IMG/VR virus record: IMGVR_UViG_3300033153_004077
Coordinates: 1 to 45,394 of that record
Source of the DNA: a virus
DNA: 45,394 nt
Reading direction: 5' to 3' (one strand)
The notes under the pieces are model-generated. The model was not told the DNA's origin and did not search any database. It saw nothing but the letters and a program-made list of their open reading frames with translations. Each line of letters opens with the position of its first letter. The first letter of the stretch is position 1. A program made the position numbers and the translations under genes. Below are positions 8,841 to 18,320 of this stretch, piece by piece.

Positions 8841-9386
8841 ATGGCAGATGGATTTGTTTACAGGGACGAATACTTGCAGTCACCGCAGGGACAAGCCGGA
8901 CAGCAGAGCGGCCACTATCTCATGCCGATGCGTGTTGACCCGACACACCTTTCACCCGGATTGGCGCGGCTATATGGGCAAGCTGAATACAGTACGGGCC
9001 GCACGTTGGATTATGGCATGGGGAATATTGAGAAGCAGATGGCGCGGCGCGGGCTACGAACGAGTGGAATACATCAGCAGTCATTGAGCCGGTTGCTTGA
9101 AGAAACTGCGATGGCGACGGCGATGGGGCGATACGGAATGGCCGGGGAAGTGTACGGGTTAGGGTTGAGGGAGCAGGAGATGGCTGACCGCATACGGATG
9201 TTTGATGTGAATATGCAGTACGGGCAGTCTCAGGCACACCAACAGCAACGTGGGGCCATGTGGGGAGCGGTAGGCGGACTGGCAGGGGCTTATGCTGGCG
9301 GTCAAATGGGCGGCGGCATGGGCGGTCTGAGCAGCCCCGGCACTGGCGGCGGAATGAGTACCGGATTGAGCAACGTATTCGGATAA
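8841..9386 (+). CDS. Internal virion / ejection-type protein (small)
   Basis: A 181-aa protein. The helical N-terminal two thirds (YGQAEYSTGRTLDYGMGNIE, then a Met/Arg/Gln-rich helix) is followed by a Gly/Ala/Met-rich hydrophobic tail (VGGLAGAYAGG, GGGMGGLSSPG). This layout resembles the small ejection proteins encoded upstream of larger ones in podoviruses. SD AAGGAGG lies upstream. The assignment rests on composition and gene order. Confidence 0.55.
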   Translation: MADGFVYRDEYLQSPQGQAGQQSGHYLMPMRVDPTHLSPGLARLYGQAEYSTGRTLDYGMGNIEKQMARRGLRTSGIHQQSLSRLLEETAMATAMGRYGMAGEVYGLGLREQEMADRIRMFDVNMQYGQSQAHQQQRGAMWGAVGGLAGAYAGGQMGGGMGGLSSPGTGGGMSTGLSNVFG

Positions 9387-9397
9387 GGGAGTAAAAC

Positions 9398-11107
9398 ATG
9401 GGCCAGTCAGGATACGATTTCTTCAAAGGTTTCGCGGATAATTTTAGGCAAAGCCTTGTATATAAGTATGAGCAGGAGCAAAAGGCGCGTACACTGGCAG
9501 GAGCCATGCAACGTGAGAATGCGATACGGAAAGAACAGCAAGATCAGCAAATGCGGATGAAGCAAATTGGTTTAACGAGTAAGTCGGTCGTAGATAATGC
9601 AGAATATTATCTCAAAGACCCCGAAGCACTTGCATCAGCATCAAACACACTCAACATGCCTGAACCGGACTTGCGGGTAGTGATAGAAGCATCGGCGGCT
9701 CAACAGAAACGTGAACGCGAATTAGAGGATGATCGGTTAGAGCAAGCAAGAAAGGAAAGGCTCTTAGACTATACAACGAAGGTGGGCGGCAAATTAGTAG
9801 AGGAAAAGCCCGCAGTCGAGCATGGGGTTGAACGTCGCCCTGCTGAAACGCCGCGAGTTCCGGGCGCAATGCCGCCGGGGTTCCCGCAGATGGAGCCGGG
9901 ATACAGTATTGAAATGCCGAAACAAAATCTTGGGTGGAAAGAGGTAGTTGATGCAAGCGGTAGGCCAACCGGCGGGATGGCTCTTTATGACTTAGACACA
10001 GGGCAGCCAGCAGGTAAATCAATTCAGTATCCGCCGTTGGTGGGGACAGGCGCGGCACAGAAACCGACGGCAGAGTTGCCGCCTGACCATGAGTGGGTTC
10101 CCAGCGTAGATAAAAGGGGGAACGTCAAGTGGGATGCAAAGTTGAAACCCGGAGTAACGACAAAGCCAACGGCATCACAAATAGAATATAATAGAAAGGT
10201 TCGGCGCATACACGATGTTAACCAGCGGGCGGGTGCAAATATAAGTGGCTATGACCCGACAAAAAAGATGGTGGTTTATGAGTCTGACCCGATATATCCC
10301 GACATGGTTTCGATGCGGGCTGAATCATTCATGTCGCCAGCAGAAAAGAAACAGCACCGCGATGCCGGGATAAGAATACCATCAGATGTAAGGACTGAAT
10401 ATAATTCCAAGAAGCTCATGCTTGAAGGGTACATGAATAGGCTGAAAAAACAGATAGATAAGATTAAAGAAACCGCCGCCGGACTGAAGGGGAAAAAAAG
10501 AAGTAATAAATTAAGTCTCATATCCACGGTGACATTAGATATAAATGATGCAGAAGCAAAGACGCTTAATGCAATGGGCCGCGAAATGGGATGGGGTGTT
10601 GAAGACGAATTAACCGAGAAACAATTAGCGCAGATGATGCGTGATTTGACGCTATCTTATTATCCCGAAGCTGGAACGGGCCAGCAGGGCGGCGAACCGG
10701 GATTTGGCGCACCAGTCGCAGCTCCGCCCTTGCCAACCGCGCCGGGGCAACCGCCCCCGATGACCGAGGCACAATTTCAGGAAGCGGGGCCGGGGCCAGA
10801 AGCACCACTGCCCGTTACGTTGCCGCCAGAGATACAAATACCGGGAGAGCCGGGGGCGCGACCGCCTACCACGCAGATATCCGCCGATGTTGATGACGAC
10901 ATAGATAATGCTCAAAAGTTCAAGCAGCAAGGATATACATTACAAGAATTTATAAAAGCTGTTAAGGACAGCGGGGACGTAGACGAGTCAACTGGCAAGC
11001 CATATACTCCGGGCAAGCTCAAAAAGATTTGGAATATGGCTACTGGCAAGAAAGAAGAACCCGAAAAGAAAAAGAAGAAACCGCGTGGCGCAAGCGGAGG
11101 ATTTTAA
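9398..11107 (+). CDS. Internal virion / ejection-type protein (medium)
   Basis: A 569-aa protein. The N-terminus is helical (FFKGFADNFRQSLVYKYEQEQ) with a long Glu/Gln/Arg coiled-coil-like stretch. A central region is moderately conserved in character. A Pro/Gly-rich linker (about 420-490) follows, and the C-terminus is very Lys-rich. It abuts the 1463-aa protein with no gap. By order and composition it fits the second of three ejection proteins delivered with the DNA. No enzyme motif is recognised. Confidence 0.55.
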   Translation: MGQSGYDFFKGFADNFRQSLVYKYEQEQKARTLAGAMQRENAIRKEQQDQQMRMKQIGLTSKSVVDNAEYYLKDPEALASASNTLNMPEPDLRVVIEASAAQQKRERELEDDRLEQARKERLLDYTTKVGGKLVEEKPAVEHGVERRPAETPRVPGAMPPGFPQMEPGYSIEMPKQNLGWKEVVDASGRPTGGMALYDLDTGQPAGKSIQYPPLVGTGAAQKPTAELPPDHEWVPSVDKRGNVKWDAKLKPGVTTKPTASQIEYNRKVRRIHDVNQRAGANISGYDPTKKMVVYESDPIYPDMVSMRAESFMSPAEKKQHRDAGIRIPSDVRTEYNSKKLMLEGYMNRLKKQIDKIKETAAGLKGKKRSNKLSLISTVTLDINDAEAKTLNAMGREMGWGVEDELTEKQLAQMMRDLTLSYYPEAGTGQQGGEPGFGAPVAAPPLPTAPGQPPPMTEAQFQEAGPGPEAPLPVTLPPEIQIPGEPGARPPTTQISADVDDDIDNAQKFKQQGYTLQEFIKAVKDSGDVDESTGKPYTPGKLKKIWNMATGKKEEPEKKKKKPRGASGGF

Positions 11108-14100
11108 ATGCCGATAACGCCGCCAGAGACAAAAAAGACTGGCATATCTCCACCGCCAGAAGAACAGGCTGTTGAAGAATTCCCGCAAATAAAGATGAAT
11201 TTACCATTTGATCGTCCGCTTGATACGTCATTCTTTACATTGGCCGGACAGGAAAAACGTGCGAAGCAAACCCTTGCACCATTTAGAGACGCGCGTGAGA
11301 TTCTACCCGCCGTAGGCCGCACCGCACTTGGAACGGCAGGCGCACTCATAGATGTTCCTGAATTCGCGGAGACGGCCACCGGCTATCCCGCCGGGAAATT
11401 AGGCATAAAAGCACCGCGACCTATCAAGTGGACATCCGAACAGATTGAACGCGGCATAGAAGAACTTGGCGGCAGGGATATGTATTCATGGTATGGTGAA
11501 ATTATTCCAGACATGGTGTTGATAGCGTTAACGGCAGGTGGTGTGGAAGCGGCGGCATCAACTATAAGGGTTGGCAAGTGGGGACTCAAGGCAGTAAGCG
11601 CAAAGAAGGTGGCGGCGACACTTAAGGGCATGAATTTGAAGCAGGCCGCCGCGTATATTGCGAAGACATACGCTACAGAGGTTCCCAAGGCGGCGGTAAA
11701 GCTGGGTATTACCGGCACAATATATGAGACAGTCACAGGTGAAGCAGAAGAATTACCAGAAAGGGTAATCGAGGGCGTGAAGCACGGTGCGCCGTGGGCG
11801 GCACTGGCGTTGGTTGAGCCGGTTTTCCCAATTATTGGCGGCATTAAGGGGGCGAGAATATCGCCAAAAGCAAGAATAAAAGCAGCCAAAAATCTTGCGC
11901 GGGGTGTGCCCCAAACAAGGATGCAGTATTTAGAAACAAGGGCAAAAGAAATGGGCGTAGATATTGCCTATTTAGAGGATGTTGGTGCGGCTGAGTTGGA
12001 AGGCAATTTATATTTTGATCCAACCTACAATAGAATATTAATGCGTAAAAATGCCGATGCACGGCTTTATACGCCGGGGGAATTTACACACGAATTAAGA
12101 CACAAAATAGACGATACGCTTGGGTTAGAAAAAACAATAAGAGAAGCCATGACACCTGAGCGGTTTGAGGAAATGGCGATATATCTAAGGCGCAGACGCG
12201 ACCTGATAGGCCAGTCAATAGAATATGCGCCTATAGAAACAGCCAACACGGTTATAGATGCCGTTCTTAGAAATGACAGAGATTTTGCAAACAGGTATCC
12301 AGAAGTATTCGCCGCCATTAACACGCCAGAATTAAGAATGTTTGAAAGAATGAATATTCCTTACGAGGAATATATGGCAACGCGAGCCATAGCCGAGCGC
12401 GAGGTAGCCGCCGCAGGGCTTGGAACTCGACCGCCGACACCGAGCAAAATAAAAGTAGGCGAATATGTATTTGCCGCTGATAGGCAGAACTATGGAAAGG
12501 TGTTAAGTATCGGCGAGGATACCGCAAGCGTTCATTTCATCAGCAGGGAAGGTGTGGAAGCAACGGTTGATTTACCGCTTGACGTATTATCGGGTGCCGG
12601 GAAGAGGCTACCGGGGAAAACGGCGATGGGCGTCACGGTTGATCCGAGCATGGGGCCGATACGAAAGGTCAGGGATGCAGTAGATCGCGTATGGCATGAA
12701 ACGCTATCTGATTGGGGCATATTCGATTATCCAGAGTTCGGCGGCAAAGCCACCGGCCTATATCCGCGCAGAACAAACTTAACAGGTGCTGGCAATCGTG
12801 CGCTTGATGAGGTGAAGAAAGCGTTTGTGCCGATGCTTGAACGTCGCGCTGGAATACAGATAACGTATCAGGATGGCACTAAAGAAACAGGCATCAATCT
12901 CGCTGAAAATCTTGCGCGGTCACGGCGTTCAAAGCAGATATTGGCTGACCCGAAACGCGGCGAGAAATGGCTACCAGAGGGTGAGGCTGAATTTGTCATC
13001 AGCGCGGAACAGCGGTTGGAAACAGTGCGGAGACAAGGCCCAGATGGGATAAAAGCTGCCGAGGAAATAGAAGCACTAGTAGATGAGGTCGGCGCGTTGG
13101 GCGATGCGTTGGGTGACAGGTGGATGAAGAACGATCTTATCGGCTGGAAAGACCGCGCCGACATGAAGCTGGCAAATGATTATTACGTTCCGTTTCAGCG
13201 CATAGTCAAGGCCGACAGACTGCGGCAAAACGTAGGACTACCACAGGCAACCAAAACAATCAGGCGCATGTTCGGGAGCCGCCGCGAGATTGATAACGTA
13301 TTTATAAACCTTACTGAAAATTATCTTGGGATGTTGCCAGAAATGGAGCGTCAGGTTTTCAGGCGCGATGCTGTTGATGCACTGCTTGAAAGCGGATATA
13401 CGGGGATAAGGCCAGCAACAACACAGCCCGTAATAAACTTGCAGAAGGACATCAATGAAATATTCCGCGCTGGCGGCATAGAAGAAGTACCGACCAAATC
13501 AATGCAACGTGCATTTGGCCTTTTCAGAAAAACCGAAGGGCTGAAGCGCAATCAGGTAGAAGTTATCAGGGTCAAGGATGGCCGACAACACAGACAGGTT
13601 TACGATATTGACAACGTGCTGATAGCTGACCAGATCAACATGAATCCGGTTCATGCGAATCCGACAGTTCGAGCGGCGACTTACGTTGCCGACAGACTAC
13701 CATTCTGGTCGGAAAAGTTCGGATTAAAAACATTCAAGGAGATCAAACGCGCTGGCGTGACACTGAATCCAGACTTCTTCTTGGCAAACTTCGGGAGAGA
13801 TACCATACAATCACTCATTGGCGATTCAACATTAGTCCGCGACCCACGCGGCAAGGGTGTGGTTGGAACGGCGCAATTATTTCAAGATGCACTCACATTT
13901 CTTCCAGTGTCTGTACCACGCCGTATTATTGTAGATATTCCGTATATGACTGCAAGGCTTGTGGGAGTACCAATCGAGGACATGTTCGGGCTGACAAAAA
14001 GGGGCGGAAGGCCGGGTCAGTTCACGCAGTACCCGCGTTTCTTTGAGGAAGTAGGGGCAACACATGGCGAGTTCTTCCGGCGCGGCGGTGACGCCAAACA

Positions 14101-15499
14101 AAAGGCACGTAGAATTGTAGAGCTTTCATCCACACGCAAGGAAAAGGGTTTAGCCCGTGTCGGTGTTACCATTAAGAACATGGACAAAAACCCACTCATA
14201 GCCGCTGAAAGCCTATTTCTTTACGGTGAACAGGTTAATCGCGCAATCAACACAGAGCGGGCAATTAAGGCAATGCTGAAAGAGCGTGGTATTAACCCGC
14301 GCACTCCGTTATCCACAATAAGAGAACAGCATCCAGAAGCATATAATGAAATATCCAAATTGGCTCAAGCTACATATCCCGAAGCAACGGTAAACTTTTC
14401 CGAAATGGGAAAGAGTGCGCGAGTGGCAGGAAGATATGTGCCATTCTTAACCGCACAATTAGGTGGTGTAAGGTGGCTTTACAATGCTTTCAAAAAAAAC
14501 CCATACGGCACCTCAATAAAGGCAGTAGAGCTTATAACCGTTCCGTCTTTATACTTGTGGTATAGGCACAAAAAGGAAGAAGAAACATTGCCTGAAGAAG
14601 AACGATGGTATAGCTCACTCGATGCCTTTGACCTTAATAGCAGATGGTGGCTAACCGAACACATCAGCTATCCGAAGCCGTTTGAGTTGGGGTTTGTATT
14701 CGGCTCATTGCCGGAACGAATGATGGAGCATTACTTTGAAAATGACCCAAGGGCGGCAGAAAATGCCATGCAGGGCTTGGTGCAATCAATGCCCAGCGGC
14801 TTTCCAGTGCCGGGGCCTGTTACTACCGGATATGGCCTTCTAACAGGTACGCATCCTCACTTTGAGTCACCGTTAGAGAGATTCCATGATCCAGACGAAC
14901 ATCCATATACGATTTATGCGGAATATACATCAGAGATAAGTAAATTCGTATCAAAATTTGGCAGGAATATTCCACTCATAAAAGAATTGTCACCAATGGA
15001 ATATGACTTTATCATTTATGAGTTTACGGGGCGCGGCGGTAAATATGTAACAGAGTGGACAGACATATTATTCCGACAGGGTGAAGGAACATACCCGCCG
15101 GGCAAGCCAGCAGCCGAGCAGATAGCAAGACGCTACTATCGTGAGCGCGGAGTCATGGAGGGAAGCCGTACCAAATGGCGTACACGCTTCTATGATTATG
15201 CGGGCAAGGTGAAAGCTGCGGCAAAAGAAGCGGATGAGCCGAGCGGCTTGTTAATAAGCAAGGAATTTGAGGCGAAGGATAAGCTGATAAAAGAAATGGC
15301 AGACTGGCAGGCAGAAATAGGAGTAGCCCGCAAGGAATTAATGGACAAAATAGACCCCAGAACCACGACATTAACGCCATTCCAAATAGAGGAAGAAATC
15401 AGGAAGTCCAATATCAAGCGGAATAAAATTGCAATGAAGGGTACGCTTCAATACGAACTCCGCGAACGCGAATATTATGAGAGGCAGAAATATAGATGA
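11108..15499 (+). CDS. Giant internal virion polyvalent protein with HExxH motif (LPD38-like)
   Basis: A 1463-aa protein, the largest here. After a Pro-rich start come hydrophobic helices (about 130-250). A metallopeptidase-like segment has HELRH at about 328-332, inside YTPGEFTHELRHKIDD. A long helical domain with an NPDFFLANFGRDTIQSLIGD segment and basic helices resembles large polyvalent protein domain 38. The C-terminus is Glu/Lys-rich coiled coil. Such proteins are ejected into the host. The HExxH could cleave peptidoglycan cross-bridges or protein during entry; that activity is inferred. The domain-family call is moderate. Confidence 0.65.
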   Translation: MPITPPETKKTGISPPPEEQAVEEFPQIKMNLPFDRPLDTSFFTLAGQEKRAKQTLAPFRDAREILPAVGRTALGTAGALIDVPEFAETATGYPAGKLGIKAPRPIKWTSEQIERGIEELGGRDMYSWYGEIIPDMVLIALTAGGVEAAASTIRVGKWGLKAVSAKKVAATLKGMNLKQAAAYIAKTYATEVPKAAVKLGITGTIYETVTGEAEELPERVIEGVKHGAPWAALALVEPVFPIIGGIKGARISPKARIKAAKNLARGVPQTRMQYLETRAKEMGVDIAYLEDVGAAELEGNLYFDPTYNRILMRKNADARLYTPGEFTHELRHKIDDTLGLEKTIREAMTPERFEEMAIYLRRRRDLIGQSIEYAPIETANTVIDAVLRNDRDFANRYPEVFAAINTPELRMFERMNIPYEEYMATRAIAEREVAAAGLGTRPPTPSKIKVGEYVFAADRQNYGKVLSIGEDTASVHFISREGVEATVDLPLDVLSGAGKRLPGKTAMGVTVDPSMGPIRKVRDAVDRVWHETLSDWGIFDYPEFGGKATGLYPRRTNLTGAGNRALDEVKKAFVPMLERRAGIQITYQDGTKETGINLAENLARSRRSKQILADPKRGEKWLPEGEAEFVISAEQRLETVRRQGPDGIKAAEEIEALVDEVGALGDALGDRWMKNDLIGWKDRADMKLANDYYVPFQRIVKADRLRQNVGLPQATKTIRRMFGSRREIDNVFINLTENYLGMLPEMERQVFRRDAVDALLESGYTGIRPATTQPVINLQKDINEIFRAGGIEEVPTKSMQRAFGLFRKTEGLKRNQVEVIRVKDGRQHRQVYDIDNVLIADQINMNPVHANPTVRAATYVADRLPFWSEKFGLKTFKEIKRAGVTLNPDFFLANFGRDTIQSLIGDSTLVRDPRGKGVVGTAQLFQDALTFLPVSVPRRIIVDIPYMTARLVGVPIEDMFGLTKRGGRPGQFTQYPRFFEEVGATHGEFFRRGGDAKQKARRIVELSSTRKEKGLARVGVTIKNMDKNPLIAAESLFLYGEQVNRAINTERAIKAMLKERGINPRTPLSTIREQHPEAYNEISKLAQATYPEATVNFSEMGKSARVAGRYVPFLTAQLGGVRWLYNAFKKNPYGTSIKAVELITVPSLYLWYRHKKEEETLPEEERWYSSLDAFDLNSRWWLTEHISYPKPFELGFVFGSLPERMMEHYFENDPRAAENAMQGLVQSMPSGFPVPGPVTTGYGLLTGTHPHFESPLERFHDPDEHPYTIYAEYTSEISKFVSKFGRNIPLIKELSPMEYDFIIYEFTGRGGKYVTEWTDILFRQGEGTYPPGKPAAEQIARRYYRERGVMEGSRTKWRTRFYDYAGKVKAAAKEADEPSGLLISKEFEAKDKLIKEMADWQAEIGVARKELMDKIDPRTTTLTPFQIEEEIRKSNIKRNKIAMKGTLQYELREREYYERQKYR

Positions 15500-15873
15500 G
15501 TGAGGACTTTAACAATAACGTAGTGCCCCCGGAACCGCCGACGCCACGCGGGATTCAGCGCGTCACGGTGATGCTGAAGAAGGTCATCGAGCCGGTGATA
15601 GTGAAGTTGTATCGCTCGGAGACATTCGCGCCGACCGTGGTAGAGATCAAGGCGGCGGCGCCCACGCTGATCGCGGCGGCGAATAAGAGGCGCGTAAAGA
15701 TTAGGGTGTTCAATGTGGGCGCGGTGCAGATATTCCTTGGCGATTCAAACGTAGTGGTTGATGCCGGGGAATGTGTTTTTGGGCGGGCTACATGGGAAGA
15801 AGACAGAACGACAGCCGCGATATATGCGATAACATCAGCGGGAACATTCAACGTGGTGGTGACAGAGCTATGA
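15496..15873 (+). CDS. Small virion-associated protein
   Basis: A 125-aa protein overlapping the 1463-aa gene by 4 nt (ATGA). The N-terminus is Pro-rich (VVPPEPPTPRG). A compact beta domain follows (KIRVFNVGAVQIFLGDSNVVVDAGECVF) and resembles the small beta-barrel proteins found near phage lysis genes. The function is unknown. Confidence 0.65.
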   Translation: MSEDFNNNVVPPEPPTPRGIQRVTVMLKKVIEPVIVKLYRSETFAPTVVEIKAAAPTLIAAANKRRVKIRVFNVGAVQIFLGDSNVVVDAGECVFGRATWEEDRTTAAIYAITSAGTFNVVVTEL

Positions 15874-16082
15874 GTGAGACACCGAACGGCAAGGTACACA
15901 ACGCAGTACAGGATGCAGTAATATCCATGCACAAGGAACGACTTGATGGATTCGAGAAGAAGATTGATAAGCTCGTAGAGGACGTTGCGGGGCTAAAGGT
16001 GAAGTCCGGCGTATGGGGAGCGGTCGGCGGTGCATTAGTCGTGGCAGTGCCATTAATAGTCTGGATAGTGAAAACAATATGA
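15870..16082 (+). CDS. XhlA-like hemolysin/holin-associated membrane protein
   Basis: A 70-aa protein. ATG 15870 overlaps the previous stop (ATGA). An amphipathic coiled-coil segment (about 18-44, ending VEDVAGLKVKSG) is followed by one hydrophobic membrane helix (about 47-68, WGAVGGALVVAVPLIVWIV). This coil-then-membrane layout with LKVKSG is typical of XhlA-type proteins in phage lysis cassettes. It probably works with the adjacent endolysin and second membrane protein to open the host envelope. Confidence 0.75.
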   Translation: MSETPNGKVHNAVQDAVISMHKERLDGFEKKIDKLVEDVAGLKVKSGVWGAVGGALVVAVPLIVWIVKTI

Positions 16083-16447
16083 ACCGAGAACTCAGCCCTC
16101 ATTTCACACAACAGGAACTTGCTTGCCCCTGCTGTGGGCTGTACGTCGAGAACTGGACACTGATTTACCTGCTTGAAGCGATACGCGAACACTTTGGGCA
16201 ACCGGCAATGACCCACAGCGGAACACGATGCAAGAAACATAATGCTGACCCGGCAGTAGGTGGCGCACCACGTTCATTTCACTTGAAGGGCATGGCGTGG
16301 GATGGAGAGGTTAAAAATGTCCCGGTATGGAAAGTTGCTCAATATTGTGATAAGCTAATAGGAGTAAAGGGCGGACTGATAACTTATAAGTCATTCGTCC
16401 ATGTCGATGTAAGGGGCTACAAATACAGGGCAGCACACACTGAATAA
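16079..16447 (+). CDS. Endolysin, peptidase M15 family (D-Ala-D-Ala carboxypeptidase type)
   Basis: A 122-aa protein. The start was set at ATG 16079, which overlaps the XhlA-like stop (ATGA). Zinc-site motifs of M15 peptidases are present: SGTR (47-50), HN (54-55), SFH with His68, GMAWD with Asp75, and VHVD with His108. The length is normal for a single-domain M15_3 lysin. There is no signal peptide, so it needs a holin for release. A CPCC cluster at 16-19 is an unusual extra. Confidence 0.85.
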   Translation: MNRELSPHFTQQELACPCCGLYVENWTLIYLLEAIREHFGQPAMTHSGTRCKKHNADPAVGGAPRSFHLKGMAWDGEVKNVPVWKVAQYCDKLIGVKGGLITYKSFVHVDVRGYKYRAAHTE

Positions 16448-16460
16448 GGAGGCACTAACA

Positions 16461-16649
16461 ATGGATCGGAAAACGGGTATGCTTGAATCATTACTCGTGT
16501 TTGTGGCAATGGCGGTAATATTTTGCCTGCAAATACAGTTCCCGAAGTTCGCGTTCATACCGCCGCAATTACTGGTCACGATTGGAACCGTAGCCCTCAC
16601 AGCATTCGGGGCTATCGTGCGGAAACAGATCAAGAGCGGGGGTATGTAG
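16461..16649 (+). CDS. Holin candidate, two membrane helices
   Basis: A 62-aa protein with two hydrophobic segments (about 8-25 and 36-53), a short central turn with FIPPQ, and a basic C-terminus (RKQIKSGGM). The size, topology and place directly after the endolysin fit a small class II-like holin. SD AAGGAGG lies upstream. No spanin pair was recognised nearby. Confidence 0.65.
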   Translation: MDRKTGMLESLLVFVAMAVIFCLQIQFPKFAFIPPQLLVTIGTVALTAFGAIVRKQIKSGGM

Positions 16650-16650
16650 C

Positions 16651-16974
16651 ATGGGAGAAATCATCGGCGACTATGACTGGAACGACATCAAGAGAAAGAT
16701 CAAAAAGAGCGGCCTGTTCAGCCGTAAAAAGTTGAAGAAGAAAGCAATAGAGGCCGTCCTGAAACACCTGAAATTCATCGAGGATGCCATCGACGACCTG
16801 CTACTCGAAATTCTGAATTGGGCCACGCTCGAATTCTTTGACCTTGCCGGAGATAGCCTGAACGCCGAGCAGAGGAAAAAAATCAGGGAAGCAATTCTAT
16901 CCGAGGGCGTGATCCTCAAGTATCGGAAGAAGGTAATGAAATTTATCCAGAAGGTGTTCGAGAAAGCATTTTAA
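16651..16974 (+). CDS. Conserved-looking helical basic protein, unknown
   Basis: A 107-aa Lys-rich and strongly helical protein (KKLKKKAIEAVLKHLKFIED and so on). It is the last gene before the terminator at 17007. No membrane span or zinc motif is seen. It may be a lysis or late accessory protein, but nothing in the sequence decides this. Confidence 0.65.
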   Translation: MGEIIGDYDWNDIKRKIKKSGLFSRKKLKKKAIEAVLKHLKFIEDAIDDLLLEILNWATLEFFDLAGDSLNAEQRKKIREAILSEGVILKYRKKVMKFIQKVFEKAF

Positions 16975-17006
16975 GCATTCTCTATTCCTCCAATCGCAAG
17001 TCATTA

Positions 17007-17037
17007 GCCGTCCTTCACGGGGCGGCACTTTTTATTT
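17007..17037 (+). terminator. Rho-independent terminator of the late operon
   Basis: A 7-bp GC-rich stem pairs 17007-17013 with 17020-17026 (one G-U pair), with a 6-nt loop, followed by ACTTTTTATTT. It lies 32 nt after the last late gene and just before the next promoter. Confidence 0.85.
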
Positions 17038-17046
17038 GGATAGGTA

Positions 17047-17074
17047 TTGACATGGCAGTAAATGTATGTATAAT
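17047..17074 (+). promoter_or_regulatory. Sigma70 promoter, exact consensus boxes
   Basis: TTGACA at 17047-17052 and TATAAT at 17069-17074 are separated by 16 bp. The ATG at 17081 is 7 nt after the -10 box, at the expected start of transcription. It should drive the operon 17194-25239. Confidence 0.9.
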
Positions 17075-17080
17075 GGTAGC

Positions 17081-17203
17081 ATGAACCGGGAAGATCAATC
17101 ACACGAATATATTTTTGAGCAGCGGGGCGGTTCCCCTTTCTTCCCGGTCAGTGTTGCCGTCCCGTTGTTCTTTTTTATTAAAAGGAGGATGACATGTGCT
17201 TAG
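17081..17203 (+). CDS. Putative leaderless leader ORF (40 aa)
   Basis: The ATG coincides with the predicted transcription start, so there is no room for an SD. The 40-aa frame contains HEYIFEQRGGSPFFPVSVAV, then a Phe-rich hydrophobic stretch and KRR. It ends inside the next gene. The DNA also forms a 9-bp closing stem, so the region may act as RNA, as peptide, or as both. Translation is unproven. Confidence 0.45.
   Translation: MNREDQSHEYIFEQRGGSPFFPVSVAVPLFFFIKRRMTCA
17085..17148 (+). promoter_or_regulatory. Structured 5' leader (9-bp closing stem)
   Basis: ACCGGGAAG (17085-17093) pairs perfectly with CTTCCCGGT (17140-17148). Inside, GGGG/CCCC forms a small hairpin (about 17124-17136). 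Two other operon leaders have the same layout with different stem sequences, which supports an RNA structure. Confidence 0.6.
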
Positions 17204-17568
17204 AAACGATAGACAAAAGCGTGAGACCGCGCAAGGGCAAGGATGGTTTATATTATGGGTGGAAGGTGTATGAAGAGGAGCGAGGAAAACTATACGGTGA
17301 CTGTCAGTGCGTGGGTGTTATCAGGCCAGTCTGCAAGTGGATACGCGCAAGGCTAAAAAGGATTTATCCACGGTGGGACGGCGGCACATACATGAGCGGT
17401 TTCCACATCTTTGTCACAAGGGCCGATGCGAGAGAATGGGCCGAGGATGGAGACAAGATCAGGAGGGTTGCGTTCCGCGAATATCACGTTGCGGGGATTC
17501 AGGAGGATAAGCGCGTGGTGGTCGCAAAGGAAATAATGATACTGCCGGAAAAAGGAGATAAGGCATGA
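17194..17568 (+). CDS. Phage hypothetical protein
   Basis: A 124-aa protein. It begins MCLETIDKSVRPRKGKDG and contains GWKVYEE and a basic central helix. This N-terminus is of a type common in phage accessory genes, but no function is known to me. SD AAAGGAGG lies upstream. It is the first gene of the operon and overlaps the next by 4 nt. Confidence 0.75.
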   Translation: MCLETIDKSVRPRKGKDGLYYGWKVYEEERGKLYGDCQCVGVIRPVCKWIRARLKRIYPRWDGGTYMSGFHIFVTRADAREWAEDGDKIRRVAFREYHVAGIQEDKRVVVAKEIMILPEKGDKA

Positions 17569-17870
17569 GCGACATACTGTGTGAAGATGAATTTAAGACG
17601 TGGCTCGACGGCGGGGAAAAAGACATCATAACCGCCCACGACAAGGCACTGCGGAAAGAGAATGAAATGCTCAGGGATGCACTGAGACTATCCATTAAGG
17701 CTCATGATGATGTGTGTGAGTGTAGCGACGGGTGTCCGCATGAGGCATGTGCCATATACGCGGATGAAATTTGTACCAACCCCGAAAGCTGTGTTGGCGG
17801 GGCGGACATCGTGTTGGAATGTTGGGTAAAACACTACATATTAACAGCAGAAAGAGGAGGCGCGACATGA
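17565..17870 (+). CDS. Small Cys-rich hypothetical protein
   Basis: A 101-aa protein coupled to its neighbours by ATGA overlaps on both sides. An N-terminal acidic helix is followed by a Cys/His-rich half (CECSDGCPHEACAIYADEIC) that could bind a metal. No family is recognised. Confidence 0.7.
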   Translation: MSDILCEDEFKTWLDGGEKDIITAHDKALRKENEMLRDALRLSIKAHDDVCECSDGCPHEACAIYADEICTNPESCVGGADIVLECWVKHYILTAERGGAT

Positions 17871-18094
17871 AACACAAAATGGTTAAGGCGATATGGGCTA
17901 ATCCGCTTCATTCGCCACGGCACACGACGCCTGATGTTTTTGAGTGTGAGACCATTGGCTATCTGGTTGAGAGTAATGCTGAAGCGATCACTCTCGCACG
18001 GTCAGTTGTCAGCAATGGGAAAAAATATTCGGAAATAATGGCAATTCCTGCGCGCTGCATCATCAGCGTCGAGCCGCTACGGAAGGGGAAATGA
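17867..18094 (+). CDS. Hypothetical protein
   Basis: A 75-aa protein with ATG chosen at the ATGA overlap behind GAGG. It looks like a small mixed alpha/beta protein (ETIGYLVESNAEAITLARSV) with a C-terminal CIISVEPL strand. Function unknown. Confidence 0.7.
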   Translation: MKHKMVKAIWANPLHSPRHTTPDVFECETIGYLVESNAEAITLARSVVSNGKKYSEIMAIPARCIISVEPLRKGK

Positions 18095-18095
18095 T

Positions 18096-18320
18096 ATGAA
18101 TAAATTCACGATAGGGCAGTGGGTGATAGATTCGCATGGCGAGGTCTACGAGGTCGAGGCCATCAATGAACATATCGTCAAACTGGTGGGCGGCGGCCAG
18201 ATTAATGAGAACTTCCTGTTCGCCAATGCGTTTGCATGGTTTGCATATCATGTGGACATATTCCTGAAACGTGCATTGGGAATACAGGTAAAATTAAGGG
18301 AGGCACAGGATGAAAAGTGA
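18096..18320 (+). CDS. Hypothetical protein
   Basis: A 74-aa protein starting 1 nt after the previous stop. A small beta fold is suggested (FTIGQWVIDSHGEVYEVEAI), followed by an aromatic patch. It overlaps the next gene by 11 nt. Function unknown. Confidence 0.65.
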   Translation: MNKFTIGQWVIDSHGEVYEVEAINEHIVKLVGGGQINENFLFANAFAWFAYHVDIFLKRALGIQVKLREAQDEK

